Source: Ascaris suum (Eukaryota; Nematoda; Chromadorea; Rhabditida; Ascarididae). Taken from it: a stretch of DNA of 64,000 nt. Every line of letters begins with the position of its first letter. Position 1 is the stretch's first letter. Location: positions 2,154,516 through 2,218,515 of the forward strand of contig CM024175.1 in assembly GCA_013433145.1 (NCBI GenBank), in the 5' to 3' direction. A model generated the notes under the pieces. It was not told the origin of the DNA and ran no database searches. It was given only the letters and a program-made list of their open reading frames with translations. This document shows positions 24,975 to 38,186 of this stretch, one piece after another. Position numbers and translations under genes: made by a program.

Positions 24975-25350
24975 TTGCGGCGTATTATCAAAAAAAAAAA
25001 AAAAAACACCGATTTCAATGACGTCGTTTCCTCATGTGAGCCACAAGTCGAAGTCCATAGAAGGTGTTGATGATGTAGATGCCCTAATCCCATCAGGCGA
25101 TTGCTTTTCAACAATGTTCTCTAGACGGTGAAAATGTTTTCCATTTCTCTGTCAACTAAATGCGCTCAGAATTTTGCTTTCTAACGTGCGAACTTCCGCA
25201 TGCCCCGCCTGTAGTTCGTGTTTTCAATGTGCATCGCTCGTTAATGAGTTGACTGTACGTGCTAATAAGCTCAAGATGGTGAAAATTTTAACGCTTTTAA
25301 CTGCCTTAGCTTATTATGAAACCGACGCATTAGCCGAAATTTTACGTTGA
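24975..25350 (+). CDS. Candidate two-exon C-terminal part of a Cys-rich protein (24975-25127, 25170-25350)
   Basis: The first segment follows TTCAG at the end of an (AT)n tract and reads ...SMTSFPHVSHKSKSIEGVDD and LIPSGDCFSTMFSR. A 42-base intron (GTGAAA...CTCAG) joins in phase to the second, which reads ILLSNVRTSACPACSSCFQC, then ASLVNELTVRANKLKMVKIL and a TGA after AEILR. The C-x2-C-x2-C-x2-C cluster followed by a helix suggests metal binding, but no family is recognised. The second segment is open for 60 codons with a protein-like composition. A run of Lys codons from a poly(A) tract near the start is suspicious. Confidence 0.4.
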
Positions 25351-27014
25351 TTTATCGTCTTGAATTGTGCGTTTCATCCACCCAAGTCCGTGACCATCGT
25401 CGCATCGGTGCTTCTGGATTAGACGGTATACGATAGAAAAACATGTATGGAAAGAGGAGATCTCATCAAAGCACTTCCTACAGCGGAAATTTATATAATC
25501 TCATATTTTTAAAAAAAACAGAAAAGCCCACCAATATTGCGGAACCGCGCTAGTTGTTTGCTCAAAACGATCAATACGAAGTTCCAACCTTAAAAGCACT
25601 TTGAGATGGATGCTCATTAATACAAACGTTTAGCAAAAAAAAAAAAAATAGTAAAAAGGTGTAATCAATTAAACGCTTCAAAATAAAAGCATTATGATAT
25701 TAAGCGATTAGTTATTAATGTAACAGATCCCTTCAACAGATTTCTTTCAATACTCTCAAAAAAATAAATAAATAAATGATACCTGGCTAAACATAGAGTG
25801 AAAAGATGAATTTTTCTAGAGGAAATGCAACCGGCGGTTTCAAAACGCTAATCAACCTGAGCGAAAAACCTTCATCACCTTAATTACGTTTCATATCAAC
25901 TATTCACAAGTACAACTGTGCACTGTAAATATTTTCATCAGGCGTCTTTTTTTTTCCTGAAAAGTGTTGAACTGCTAACTGAATCGATTATATAAGATGA
26001 ATTGGAATGAAACAATTATTTTCTACCATTTGTTTTTACTCATTCGAATGATCAGATAATTGGATAAATAAGAATTTAAAACGGTTGATCCCGAGGTGGC
26101 AGTTGATCAGTTTGCACGCCTTTCAAGTTTTGATCGATTATATAGAATATACAATCGATATAAAACACTTAATTAATATAAAACATGGCAATGGAAATCA
26201 GGTTAAGTTTAAATGGTGATCCTAAGATGTAGGCAGTCTATGCACGAACTGAAACTACCTGAATGACGAAAAGACAAAGAAAGATAAAGATGACACAAGC
26301 ATAGGGTCAACAACATGCAATTTTGCATGAATTTGCAACATTTGCAGAATAAAAACGAAAATACGAAAAGAATGTAATGCAACGTAACGCAATGCAATTA
26401 ATTGGAAACACTGCTCACATCGCCTCATAAAATAGTACATTGAGCAATACGAATCATCCAATTTAATTTCTAAATGCGTAGCATTGCTTCTTTCCAGATT
26501 TCAGAGAGGAAAAAAAGACGAAAGGAATATAAACTAGGGGCTGGACTCAAGGTTTTACTCAAAATTAAGTAAGATTGAAGTCATCTCATCACCGTCTCAC
26601 GTAAGGAGCGCTCATCAAAAGAAGCAACGAATACAACTGCACGATAACAAGCAAAACACCAATCGAAACCTTTTTAACGCACGTTTCTCGTCATTCTGTC
26701 TACTTTTTCATAGACTTTTTTCAATATTTTTTTTTCAGTCGGTAGATGGCACCGACTAGCACAATCAGTAATGTTGCGCGCAGTTTATTCCAACAAAGAA
26801 ATACATTTGAAAAAAAAAACCCGAAAATAGATGAATAAGGGGTTCATTACGAACACTGAAATAAAACACAAATTTCGCATACTCTCCTACTGAAGATAAA
26901 ATAACCAACTTTACAAGCTTCCTAAAATTTCCGGATGGAGTTATCATGTCTAGTCACACAGCTTGCAACAAATAGAACTTTTGTAGATTTCAAAGGATGC
27001 AAACAAACAATCCA

Positions 27015-27062
27015 TATTCCATTGAACTCCATTGAATTCCATTGAATAATCCATTGAATATC
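27015..27062. repeat. Short tandem repeat of TCCATTGAA
   Basis: Four to five imperfect copies of a 9-12 base unit (ccattgaa with at/ct/aat spacers) lie in tandem. Confidence 0.75.
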
Positions 27063-28516
27063 CGCTAAATTTACATATTCTAAAATATTTTTATATATTT
27101 ACTGAGAGATAAATATTGGAATAAATTTACATATCTCCATAAATCCCGGAAAAATTCATTGGAAAAATTAGTCGAAGGAAAAAATTTGAACGGTAACTTC
27201 CTGAATCGTCTTAGAAAATTTTTGTCCACTACCATCGACCAGAATTCATAGAGGTGAATTTATCATTCTCACGTCGACAATTGTTTTCTACCATAGAAGT
27301 TTTCCCTTATGCATTAAATGCATCTATAGTCAATTGTACAGATTTCAACGTGATAAGTTTAAAGAAGCTTTAATGAAGCGTGAACTGAAACTATCAAGCA
27401 AACAGGTACATATACGTACACATACATGCATATGCAAAGAGAGATGCACGCTATCATAGTTTCCTCTTACAAAATACAATAAAAATGTTTAAAAGTGCAA
27501 AATCGATTGTAAAGCCAATTGAGAGAAAGGAGATCGCAAAAAAAAAAAATTACAATTTGCCATTACTGGTGATGACAAATTCTACGAATATAATGGGTGA
27601 ACAAATAGACATATATACACATCATATAAGACATTTTCACAGATTACATCAATAAAATATGAGAAAAAAAAACGAAAGAAAAAAAGATTCAATTAATTCG
27701 ATGACATGAGATAAATTTCGAATAGCAACTTTTTTATTTGTTATTTTTGGGGAATCGTGAATAAAAAAGCGATGACCTCATTCATTAATAGTTAATTAAA
27801 AATATTTTCGAGTTTACATCAACACAACAGGAACACGAAAATATGACATCCGATGATCATAAATACATAGTGATGAATAATCAAATATGTTCAATATAAT
27901 TAATTCTTGAATAGATATTTCAAACATAAATCATATTCAAAAAGTATTTATTGGGCAGCGAAGGCGAGAGAAAACTCCTACGGTGGAATGACACTTTCAG
28001 TTGCTTAGCTAATAAGCCATTTCATAATATGGAGCGCCGATAATCAATTAATGCAATATTGCATAATCGTCCTTTTTTTTTCAACATTTTATTCGAATAT
28101 AATTGCAAATTGTAATAGAATTTTTTTCCTCTATTATAACCTTGTTATGTCATTTAGTTCTATTTATAATAATGAACCTATCAGCATATACTATAAATAG
28201 AAACGACATATTCGTTTAAAGTTATATCACTAAGAAAAAAGGAGAAGAAAATAACCGAAAGAGGTGAATAATGATATGACATAGCGTAACTTGATAGGTC
28301 GTATGATACAATCACATGATTCTTATAGTGCACTTAAAAGAAGAAGCACTGCACTGGCACGTGAACAATACATGAGCTTAGCTGCATTTAGAAATTCTGC
28401 GATAACAAGTTTTTGTTTATGTATTTTTCGCCTATTTCATAATTTGGCTTCAGTATCATAATAAATGCAATGAATTCGTTGCAATATGAATTCTAATTTA
28501 TCGCTCAATGTGACGG

Positions 28517-28650
28517 TTAAATCAGGCTAAATTTCCCCAATGTAAGTCAGCTAACGTTATTACATATTCATTTAATCAGGTTAAATCAGATTAAATCAGG
28601 CTAATTTCAATTCAAGTAAGTCAGCTAACGGTTACATATTCATTTCCCCA
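28517..28650. repeat. Local direct duplication, about 60 bp
   Basis: Two copies (28517-28572 and 28591-28650) share 'ttaaatcaggctaa', 'gtaagtcagctaacg' and 'ttacatattcattt'. They are separated by extra copies of 'ttaaatcag'. The copies differ by small indels. Confidence 0.75.
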
Positions 28651-28972
28651 ATTTACTTTCTAGTTATTTGAGCACTCTTTTCGGGTGATTGTCTTAGGAG
28701 CAAATTTGGTTTAAAAACATTTTCTTTTTTAAACCTTTGAAACACTTTCAACTTATACTTTCAACTTAACCAAACAAGTCACTTAGTACTTCCTTAAATT
28801 ATTAAGTGAGAAATATCTTCATTTTAATGCGGTTTTTTGGTTGGTGAATTCTCATCTCAACTGAATAGTTTTTGCATCAAGAATTTCGATGCCAGAAGTC
28901 TACTGATGAGGCTATACTGTATGTGTTGATAACGTTTTTCGTCCATAAGCCGAATGCTAAAATGTTACAATA

Positions 28973-29070
28973 ATGCAATAAGCAAAAAACAATTGAAATG
29001 AATATTGCACAGTTTTTGCAAAATAACGAACAATGCAATATGCAAAAAACAGTGAAAATAACATTGCAAA
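28973..29070. repeat. Local direct duplication, about 55 bp
   Basis: 'aatgcaata-gcaaaaaaca' followed by 'gaaa-taa-attgca' occurs twice in tandem with small changes. Confidence 0.65.
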
Positions 29071-29433
29071 CGGTGCAAGCGAAAAGATTTTCAAAGATTC
29101 GAATAATTGAGGAAAAAAAGAAATACCATGAAGAACTCCATGCCTAGTAGCCGTGTTCATTGCATAATGCTATATTCCTACGCTAAACCTATCAATCCAT
29201 AATACACTCCTATATCATTGAATCAATTTTTAAATAATGGAATTCAAATGTCACATCAACATACAAGACTACAAATTATCGAAATTGTAAAAAGTGAAGC
29301 TTCTTCTGTTGAAGTTGCACGCAACTGAGTTATGTATTTACGAACTTTTTGTTCACGACGGTGCTATTAAAGTCGATGACGAATTATTTACCTCAATAAT
29401 AAAAAGACAAGCGTAGACGCATATAACATTTAT

Positions 29434-29667
29434 ATGTATTTTGTTTCAATTCCACTACTTAGTAATACGCAAATAGGTAGCCATGGTACAACTATGCTCT
29501 CAGCACTTAAAACCTTATGTCCGGAAGTAAAAGAAAGCACACAGCTACTAAAAGCTTCAGTAGAGTTCATCAAGAATTCACTGATGGAGTATCATATTAT
29601 CCACACGGAGAGCTATCAGCGGTCAGCATCGCTAGAGATATTGCCGGAAAGAGAAACAAACAACTGA
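29434..29667 (+). CDS. Unassigned ORF, possible terminal exon
   Basis: A 77-codon frame reads NTQIGSHGTTMLSALKTLCP, then EVKESTQLLKASVEFIKNSL and ends LEILPERETNN at TGA. An acceptor-like CTACTTAG lies at the start of the protein-like part. The middle looks like an amphipathic helix. No domain or partner exon was identified. The composition (Glu, Lys, Ser, Leu) is unlike the surrounding intron, and the other strand has no comparable frame. Confidence 0.38.
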   Translation: MYFVSIPLLSNTQIGSHGTTMLSALKTLCPEVKESTQLLKASVEFIKNSLMEYHIIHTESYQRSASLEILPERETNN

Positions 29668-30326
29668 CGTGCACATGACATTCGCATGAACAACACGAGA
29701 TCTAGATCGCCCCCAGTAGAAGAATGACAGAAAAAATCAGAAGACAAACGGAAGTGAAAAAAAAATATGACTATGGAGATTATTCGATAAAATCGACAAA
29801 ATCAATAAGATGAGCTCAGCTTATATTCAGAAATTAAGAAAATCCGCACTGCAAAAAGAAAAACCTGTAAAATGAAACAAATCAAACACGTATTGACCAA
29901 TATTCAACTTAGAATAATTATATAAAGTGAAACACAAAAATGAGGAGTGACGATTCGACCAAATAAACGAAAAGTGAATGCAAAAGGAAACTGATGTTTA
30001 TTCGCAAAGGAAATCAAAGAAACTTGTTGGTGCTATATTTTTCCAAAAAAAAAAGAAAAACAAATATGCCAGCCTCGATTGACAACACACAAGCGCCTTC
30101 AACTTCGGTTGATCATGAGAATCGTTCCTTAAATGAGAAAAAACGATTGCCAAACACCTAATAATACGTTCTGATAAGAACATGACTAAGCAAACGCACA
30201 ATTTTGCAACAAAAAAAACCAGTCTGTAACCATCAGCTGACAGGATGTGTGATTGAATTCACGTGCAAATGTTACGATACCTGAACATGGTCATCGACCA
30301 ATGATACAGATAACGAGTGGAAATGA

Positions 30327-30434
<108 letters not shown>

Positions 30435-30586
30435 TCATTTGTGAGGCAGATCGAGATCCCGGGGAAGAATTAAGCGCCGGATCGAGGGCAGAATGCAAAG
30501 TCAAGAGATAAAGCTTCGAGAAAAAAATCTCGTGCGAAAGAAACACCTTTACTTCAAATTGCGGGTTTTCAATGTTAGCAAGTACG
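30435..30586 (-). CDS. Unassigned minus-strand exon candidate
   Basis: Acceptor GCTCCTCAG and donor GTATAT enclose 1 base, 50 codons and 1 base. It reads [20 protein letters not shown], then a hydrophobic part ([18 protein letters not shown]) and [11 protein letters not shown]. It lies in the PASK 33-kb intron on the same strand, but its phases (2 in, 1 out) do not fit between PASK exons 47419 and 14361 by itself. It may belong to a nested gene. No family is recognised. Confidence 0.38.
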
Positions 30587-31875
30587 CTGAGGAGCAATCA
30601 AAGTCACATGTGGACCCTTCTCTCATATGCGACGATTAGATGACGTTCCACATCAAACATTTCCTTCCAAAAGATACAGTCCATCATTTCTTTCTTCCTT
30701 AGTTGCTTTTCCTGATGCATTCTATCCATCATTCAATTTCATTATTGCAACCGTCTTCGCATGAGTGTGTCTAAACTACCATACAGGACAACAGAAGGAA
30801 ACGTAAGAATATAACTGCATATATAGCATCAGTTCAGCAGGATTTTGCAAAGAAAAAAGTGTAAAAAAAAAACTAAATCCACAATTATGGCAGATATCAG
30901 CGGTATATTTATGCTAGTCATACATAACGACTAGCTCCAATGGATCATCATATATAGGAAATGAACACAACGATATATCGGTATTTTTGCAGGCTTGATT
31001 GTGCTATTATTTACACACACATACAAATGATACGAAAAGAGAAATGATTTAGCGAATAAGTGAAAGAAGTATTCAATAAAATTGAAGAAAAATGATAAAC
31101 TTTAAAAATCAGAAGCGAAGGATGAGAAGAAGGTAACGGAAAGATAACGATAAATAATAACGAGAAGAAGTAATGAAAAAGTTACGATAATCCGTCTAGA
31201 CATTATGAACGACGGCGATTAATATATTCTATTCCATATGTGTGTAATATTTTTCCTCTATTGAAATATTCATAGGAATATGACCGAAACAGTAAAAATA
31301 AAGCGATAATTTCATTAAACATATAAAGAATAACATCGAAGCGAAGGAATACAATCGTTTACTTGAAGAGAAAAATTTTCCCCTCAAAAACTTTTACCCG
31401 AAGAACCTTTTTTTTAAAATAAAACATCAAAGGGAGTTAATGTATTTTTTTCACCTGAAAAAAAATTCCTCCTTCGACAATTTTTGATTAAGTTATTTTT
31501 TGGCTATTGAATTTATTTGCAAGCTTCTTTTTTTCTCGACCAATTACACCAGTGAAAAGTAATAGAATATTATTATGTATTTGCAAAATTTTATTTGCAA
31601 GTCGAAGATATCATTTCTAGACAAATTTCTTTTCGTTAAAGGATTAAAAAAAACGGAATCCCCTCTATTTGTTAAAATAGTGCTGACTAAATTATAATTC
31701 AAGTACTTAAGGAATTAATTTGTTTAGAACGTTCAACATTCGCTGCTGAGCGGTCGGTTTCACGTAGGCTCCGATCATCACAAGAGGAACAACGGTGAAT
31801 CGACTCCTCAGCATCCAACGGGCAGGAGACGAGCCTAAGTCCTAACCTTCACGCGACCATGTTCAACCTCTGTGT

Positions 31876-33035
31876 AGGTATAATGCAGGGACGCTGCTAT
31901 CGAGTGATCCGTTGGAGGAATTGGAAGAAGAGGATTCAAAAATCAATTTCGATAGAATCGGCTTAGCAGAAGTAAGAACGAAAGACAAAGAGGCCGTCGA
32001 CCGGCCAAACGGCAAATGCTTCTTTTACCGGGGAGAGAATGAGACAACGCGGGGTGGAGTCGGATTTTATATTTCGAAAGAATGGAAGGCTAAGATAATG
32101 TCATTTGTGTCTTCTCAATCTCCTAGAATCGCGCAAATCAAAATTAAGATCAACAGAAAAACAAACATGCGAAAAAAAAAATCAAATATATGCACCACGT
32201 GGAGGCCAAAGCAATGAAGAATACACGCATTTCTTGGATGACCTGAGTTCTGTAGTAAATGAAGAGCGATCTACGTTCACCGTTATAATGGGTGATTTTA
32301 AAGCAATAGTTGGAGCACAAATAGGAGGAGAGCAGTTAGTTGGGAATTTTGGATTGGGAACGCGGAATCCACGCAGACAACAACTAGTCGATTTTTGCGA
32401 AAATAACGGAATGAAAACTACCAACATATTTTTAAAAAAAGAAGTGGCAGAAAAGGACTTGGAGAAGCCCCAGTGGAGATGCAAAAAAAGAAATAGACTA
32501 CATCTTGGTGAATAAGGCAATAATCGTGAAAGATACGAAAGTTTTGAATCACTTCCAAACAGGCAGCGACCATCGCCCGGTTAGAACAAAACTCAAGCTA
32601 AAGGATAAACGCTTATGGTCCAGATGGAAAAGAAATAAAAGCACAGAAAAATTATTCGATGCAAGGTTATACACATACGCATTACAACATTCTCATTTAA
32701 CTGAGATTGAACCTACCCATTCAAATAATGTTGCAAAAATCAGCCCAGCGGTGCAAATCGCTACGATAACAAGGCAGAAAACGTCGCCTTTTACGGAAGG
32801 AATAAAAGAAGTGCTTGAAAAAAGAAGGAAGACGGAACGAGATGCTAATCTTCGAACTAACCTGGAATTCTGTGAACTTAACAAGCTAATGAAAAAGAAA
32901 GCATGCGAAAACCGTTATCACAAATATCTGACTATAATGAAGCAAGCCGCAGCTACCGGGAAATTAAAGAGGGCAAGAAGCTCGCTAGTTCAGAACAAGA
33001 AAACAATAATTGAGCTGAGGAAAAGCGACGGGTAA
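31876..33035 (+). pseudogene. RTE endonuclease region, broken
   Basis: Three overlapping frames together give an endonuclease fold: CRYNAGTLLS, GLAEVRTKDKEAV (the Glu site), GGVGFYISKEW, then after a shift YAPRGGQSNEEYTHFLDDL, VIMGDFKAIVGAQ and DFCENNGMKTTN, then after a second shift FQTGSDHRPVRTKL. The family has GDFN where this copy has GDFK, so an active-site Asn is lost. The SDH motif is kept. Frame changes fall near 32160-32190 and near 32505. Confidence 0.82.
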
Positions 33036-33099
33036 CTCACGTCAGAAACACTAGAAATCGACCACATCGTTCAGGAATTTTATAGGAAACTGTGTGGAG

Positions 33100-34590
33100 A
33101 GCTGGCCGCACTTTCGTTACACGAAAAAGTGACGAGCCGTTCTTACAGGTCATCGACTCAGAAATAAGAAACGCGGTTCAAAGCACGAAAAACGGGAAGG
33201 CGCCAGGCATCGATGGACTAACTGAAGAAATGTTGAAACTGGGGAACGAATTATTGGTAGCACCATTGAAAAGTCTGTTCAACAACATGATCGAATATCC
33301 ACAAATCCCTGAATACTTCGCCTTCTCAAAAACAATTCTGCCAAAGAAGGGCAACCGAGGTGATATCAGAAACTACCGCCCCATAGTATGCAAAAGACTG
33401 CAGCAACAAATTGAGCAGAAACAAGATGTCGAGCAGGCAGGCTTTAGGCTGGGAAAGTCAACAACCGACGAAATCCACTTACCTACCATGCTCATCCGGA
33501 AAACCAGACAGTACAACTTGCCCCTTTACTGCTGTTCGTGGACTACGAAAAAGGCTTCGACTCTGTTGAACATGCATCCCTGTGGAAATCTTTGGGAAGC
33601 GTCTCCGTACACCCTTCAATAATATCCATCCTTCAAGAAATCCAACGTAAGTCGATAATTACAGCTTTCGTGCATAAAAGGTAAATACTAATAGAGGTAA
33701 AGAGAGGAGTTCAGCAGGGAGACTGCATATCCCCGCTGCTATTCAATGCAGCTTTACAGCTCATGTCCGACGAGTTAGATTGGCAAAACAAGGGCATGAA
33801 AGTGGACGGGAAAGGACTTTAAGGTTCGGAGATGACATAGTCTCGATGTTTCACAACTTCAACCAAATAAAGAAAATGCTAAGGGAACTCGAGGTGAGAA
33901 GTGCGGTAGTTGGTTTACGATTAAACACCTTCAAAAGGAAGCTGATGAGCAACCGAGAGCTGAAGTGGACGAATGTCGTAAGATGCGAGAAGATTGAAAG
34001 CGTAAATGAATTTACTTACTTGGGCAGATGTTTAAAAATGAGCGAAAGGAGGGAAGCAGATGTACGACGCAGGATCAAACAAGGATGGAAAGCATTTTTT
34101 AAGAATAAAGACTTCTACCGTGAAAAAAAAGTACCGATGAGTCTCAAGCGGAAACTTTTTGAAAAAAGCGTGATGCCAACAATTTTGTACGGTTCGAAGA
34201 CATGGGTAACAACTAAGAAAGTGTGCAAGCTGCTGGTAGTGGCAGACAGGAGAATGGAAAGAATCATGACGGGAATCAAACTGGTACAGAGGAAAGCCAA
34301 CGAATGGCTGCGAGGTGCAACAAAGGTAAAGGATTCGGTAACCGAGCCCGGAATAAGGAAATTTAGATGGGCGGCGAAGATATCTGCACTGAAAAATGAC
34401 GACTGGGTAAAAAGAATAACAGAATGGACAGAACGGATTGGCAAAAGAAGTAGAGGCCGACCTGAAATTAGGTGGATTGATTCTTTAAAAAAGACCCCTG
34501 GAACAATTGGATCAGAGAAGCATTGAATCGGGACGACTGGAAACGATATGAAGAGACATTTATTCCTACTGAATGCTCTGCTGTTCGAAA
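33100..34590 (+). pseudogene. RTE reverse transcriptase region, broken
   Basis: Motifs in order: GKAPGIDGLTEEMLKLGNEL, GDIRNYRPI, QAGFRLGKSTTDEIH, then after a shift FVDYEKGFDSVEHASL and GVQQGDCISPLLFNAALQ, then after another shift LRFGDDIVSM, GLRLNTFKRKLMSN, FTYLGRCLKM and SKTWVTTKK. The C-terminal part has KRSRGRPEIRWIDS, then a last shift to REALNRDDWKRYEETF. The family's F-A-D-D box is F-G-D-D here. About 20 residues are missing after NYRPI. Confidence 0.85.
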
Positions 34591-34620
34591 TAAATAAATA
34601 AATGAACAAATAAACAGATA

Positions 34621-34651
<31 letters not shown>

Positions 34652-34676
34652 ATACATAAATAAATAAATAAACAAA
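34585..34676. repeat. (AAAT)n 3' tail of the RTE element
   Basis: Tandem AAAT units with CAAAT/GATAT variants directly follow the last coding remnant. The long minus-strand frame reading Leu-Phe-Ile-Tyr repeats here is an artefact. Confidence 0.9.
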
Positions 34677-34943
34677 TAAGTTTACGGATGCAAGAAATGA
34701 TTGTTAATTAATGTTTAATGTAACAATAATAAACTGCACAAAATACTGAAATCATTTTTTGATCAGTTTTGTAGAATGAAATTTGCTAAAGGAGAAGATT
34801 GACTGCTAACATTACAGTGTAACTATAGATAAAACAACATCACAGATGTTATCAATCATCACCAGAATCAGAACAACAAGAATATGCGTCCACTCATAAA
34901 ATCACGTAGAAATCATCATTGAATCAAGAAAAACATCAAAAAG

Positions 34944-35080
34944 TGATGGGCAGATGATAATGGTGAATAAAACGTGGTCAGGTAGTGGATAATGGTGAAT
35001 AAGAACTGATCATATAGAGAACAGAAGTGATCAGGTAGAGATAGTGAATAAAAAACGATGAGATAGAGGATAGTGTTGAA
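34944..35080. repeat. Degenerate minisatellite, unit about 31 bp
   Basis: Four or so decayed units share 'gatcaggtag-ggataatggtgaataa' with changes and small deletions. Confidence 0.6.
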
Positions 35081-36233
35081 TTGCTTAGAGGGACTTATAT
35101 GATCGTTCATTTACCTATAGTAATAAACATGAACCAATCCGACACAATTGACGTCCTTCAGTGATCAATTGCAGCATAAAAATTGTCAACAAATTTAGTC
35201 TTGTCAAATTTTATAGCAATTAAAAAAGGAACAGGAAGTTTCCCTGTTTTAGGCTTTTTTTTAAACACCTGCAAAAAGAGTTCGCTTCACTCTATAAATT
35301 GTAATTATATACCTGTTCAATCACTAGTATAATTGATCGATAGGAATAATTTTTTGAAGTTTTTGTATAGATGCAACATAAAAGTGGAAGAAAAAGAAAA
35401 AAATTTTTTGAATAATTTGCCAATTTTACTAACTGAACGATGAGAGAAAAATATCTCCGACGAAGTTGAAGTTTCTAGATCCTTCTATATGGTTCGAATA
35501 TAACGGTGAACCCATATATACATACGACATTCCAAAGATAGGAAGACATAGAAAATATCATCACAAAAAAAAGAGTATGTAAACATAAACACAAATGTTA
35601 TGGCTCCATAGTACATCTATAATTCCTTCCATTTACATATTAAAAAAATCAAAATGACAGTCAGTTTATGTGCCTCTTCTTCCCTCACCCTTCCCCCTTC
35701 CTTAGTTCCCCGGCCTATTCGGTATGTAATCAGAACTTCCGTTGTACCGCTATAAAATAGGCAAATGTCTGGCACCAACTTATGCCGCAGTACTGTTTAA
35801 GGCTTAATTGCCACCTATATATTGTACTGGGGAAGTTTAATTTATCACTTATAATGAAAGACGATATAATAGTATAAGAACTACAGAGAAAAAAAAATGC
35901 GCATAATATAGAACGCCTATAATAATTGCCCGAAGACGTTCATAAGAAAAAAAAAACTTTTCATTGTGAGTAAACCATACGTTTTCGTTGCATAAAACAA
36001 ATACAAATTCCCGCAACTAAAACAGCAAAAATTCGCAGTAAGCACTCGCAGGCATTATAAATGAGAAAAATGTTGTACTTAACAAACTTTTCGATTATTA
36101 GTAAACATAGAATACAAAATGAAAATGAACGTGATGAAATTAAATGTTCGAAAATCGCTTTTTATTAGGATGCCTCAACATGATTTTCGATTGCCTCGAC
36201 ATTTCGTGTCCCCCTTTACCTTCCACCCCACCT

Positions 36234-36255
36234 CCCCCCCCCCCCCCCCCCCCCC
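36234..36255. repeat. Poly(C) run
   Basis: About 22 C residues in a C-rich stretch. Frames across it read Pro repeats and are not taken as coding. Confidence 0.9.
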
Positions 36256-38186
36256 ACCCCACTCATTCATTATGTCTTATTCTTTGCACCTTGCAATACG
36301 AAGTAATCAACGAATCTAAAGCGAGACAACATTCCGCCAGAACATCTCTAAAGCGGTAAAGCAACAATGCTGAATCGTTTTCTGAATAAATTAGGAAGAG
36401 GCATCATTATTTCCCGGGTAGGGATATTTGAAACGCCTCCGATAAGCGCAATCAATGCAATTTACTAAATAAACGAATACTTCGAGCATAAGTCAATCAA
36501 TTTATCACGTTATTTATTTTAATTTGGAAATCGTTAAAAGCTAGAAGTTAGAAGCCTTGATCATTTCGGATTTCCTAATGAAAACATTTTCGATGACCGT
36601 CAATATCCAACGTAAGCTTACCGAATAAATGCGAAAAGCATTGTTGAAAATAATCGTCATGCAGAAATAAGCAGCCGCAGTGAATTCGACAACCAAATTT
36701 TAGAGAAAAACACATCAATTATCGTTTGCAAATGGTGAGAAGAGAGAGAAAAAATGGGAAGAGAGAGATTGTTGTACTCGTTCACTGAGTGACACACACA
36801 CATACTCACACATGACGACAATATTTGCCAGCTGACTGGCGCGTACATCGTTGCGAACGAACATAGACGCAAACATCACATTCACCCATGGATATTAGTC
36901 AACACAACCTGAATCTCTCATTTGACATCTATTTTTTTTTCTCTCGGCTGCTACAACGTCCTCTTGAGCAATCGCCAGCACAGATTTCATCATTCAAAGT
37001 TGATGTTTATACTTAACGTGTAGAAGAGCCTTAATATACGAACGTAGGAATGACCGAAAATTATTGGGAAATTTTTTTGAGTTGAATTTTTTCCCACAAA
37101 TTTATAATTGCTAATAACATTATCATAAGTTGTTTAGAAGAAATATTATTATAATATGAAGCATAAGTATAACAAATAAGAAATCACAAGGTATTGTTAA
37201 CAACTTCTATCATAACTTCTAGTATAAAGATAATATAAGTTCGATTTTAGGGAGAGAAATATGAAAGCATGACAAAAAAAAAGAAGATAGTACATATAAT
37301 CATAAATAGTGAGAATGACTGTAGAAAGACAGAAATAATATTACAGACGTTAGGTGATTATGAACGTTAGAAACTGCAGAAAGGTCAAAGATTCATCGAT
37401 CACATGCAAACAGTCCTCCCTATTTACATTTTTCTATTCGCCTATGTATAAACAAATCTCATAGTTGAAGAGCCGGAAGTGAAAAAGAACATGAATTATC
37501 GTTAATGTGAAGTTATTCAACAAACAAAATATCAACATATTTATATGTGAAGGTGATGACTATTGATAAGTTTTGAGCGAGCATTAATATCCACGGTGAA
37601 ACTTTAATATTCGTTGAAATATATCACCTTATACACATGAAAATGGGAAGTGGTTTTTTTTTAATTAAAGAAATATTGCTATTTGTCCATAGATAAAAGA
37701 AAAAAAAAACAAAAAGCAAAGTTCGTAAGGCGAGGTGCAAATAGATTTGTTATGATTGAAAGAAGAAAATAATATTGCAGGAAATTACGATAATTGCGTT
37801 GAAACAACAAACAGCAATTTCACAAGATTTTCTTATGCTGTAATTCAAATCAAAGCTTTTCGATTATTTTTCAGTTCTTCGTCATCTAATCACTCATATA
37901 TCGATTCATAAATAAGTCACGGAAGAAATTATAGCTGATATCATTGATAGGGTCCATTGTTCCGAGTAGTTAGATGATTCATCATTTGATCCATGAAATT
38001 TGCTCTTATTACATTATAGTTAATAGTTTTGTTTGGAAACCCGATCATTGAGGATATTAAAATCGGAAGGTCAAAGGGTATAAAAATAAAAAACGCGAAG
38101 AAAAAATCATCAATTATTTCGTACGGCTTTGAAGAATTGCAGGCAGAAAACAATAATGAAATAGCAAAAGATATAAATTTACTTAC

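Larger units (their letters stand above)
31760..34676 (+). mobile_element. Decayed RTE-type non-LTR retrotransposon
   Basis: A plus-strand element carries, in order, an apurinic-type endonuclease, a linker with the SDH motif, a reverse transcriptase, a C-terminal GRP-x-RW region and a 3' tail of AAAT repeats (about 34585-34676). This order and the short-unit tail are typical of RTE-clade elements, frequent in nematode genomes. Several frameshifts, stops and at least one deletion break the reading frame, so the copy is dead. Neither end was fixed by a target-site duplication; about 31735-31780 is my estimate for the start. It lies inside the 33-kb PASK intron in antisense orientation. Confidence 0.85.

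Noticed and set aside
34115..34675. 186-codon minus-strand frame with Leu-Phe-Ile-Tyr repeats
   Set aside because: It is the reverse of the RTE coding remnant and its AAAT tail.
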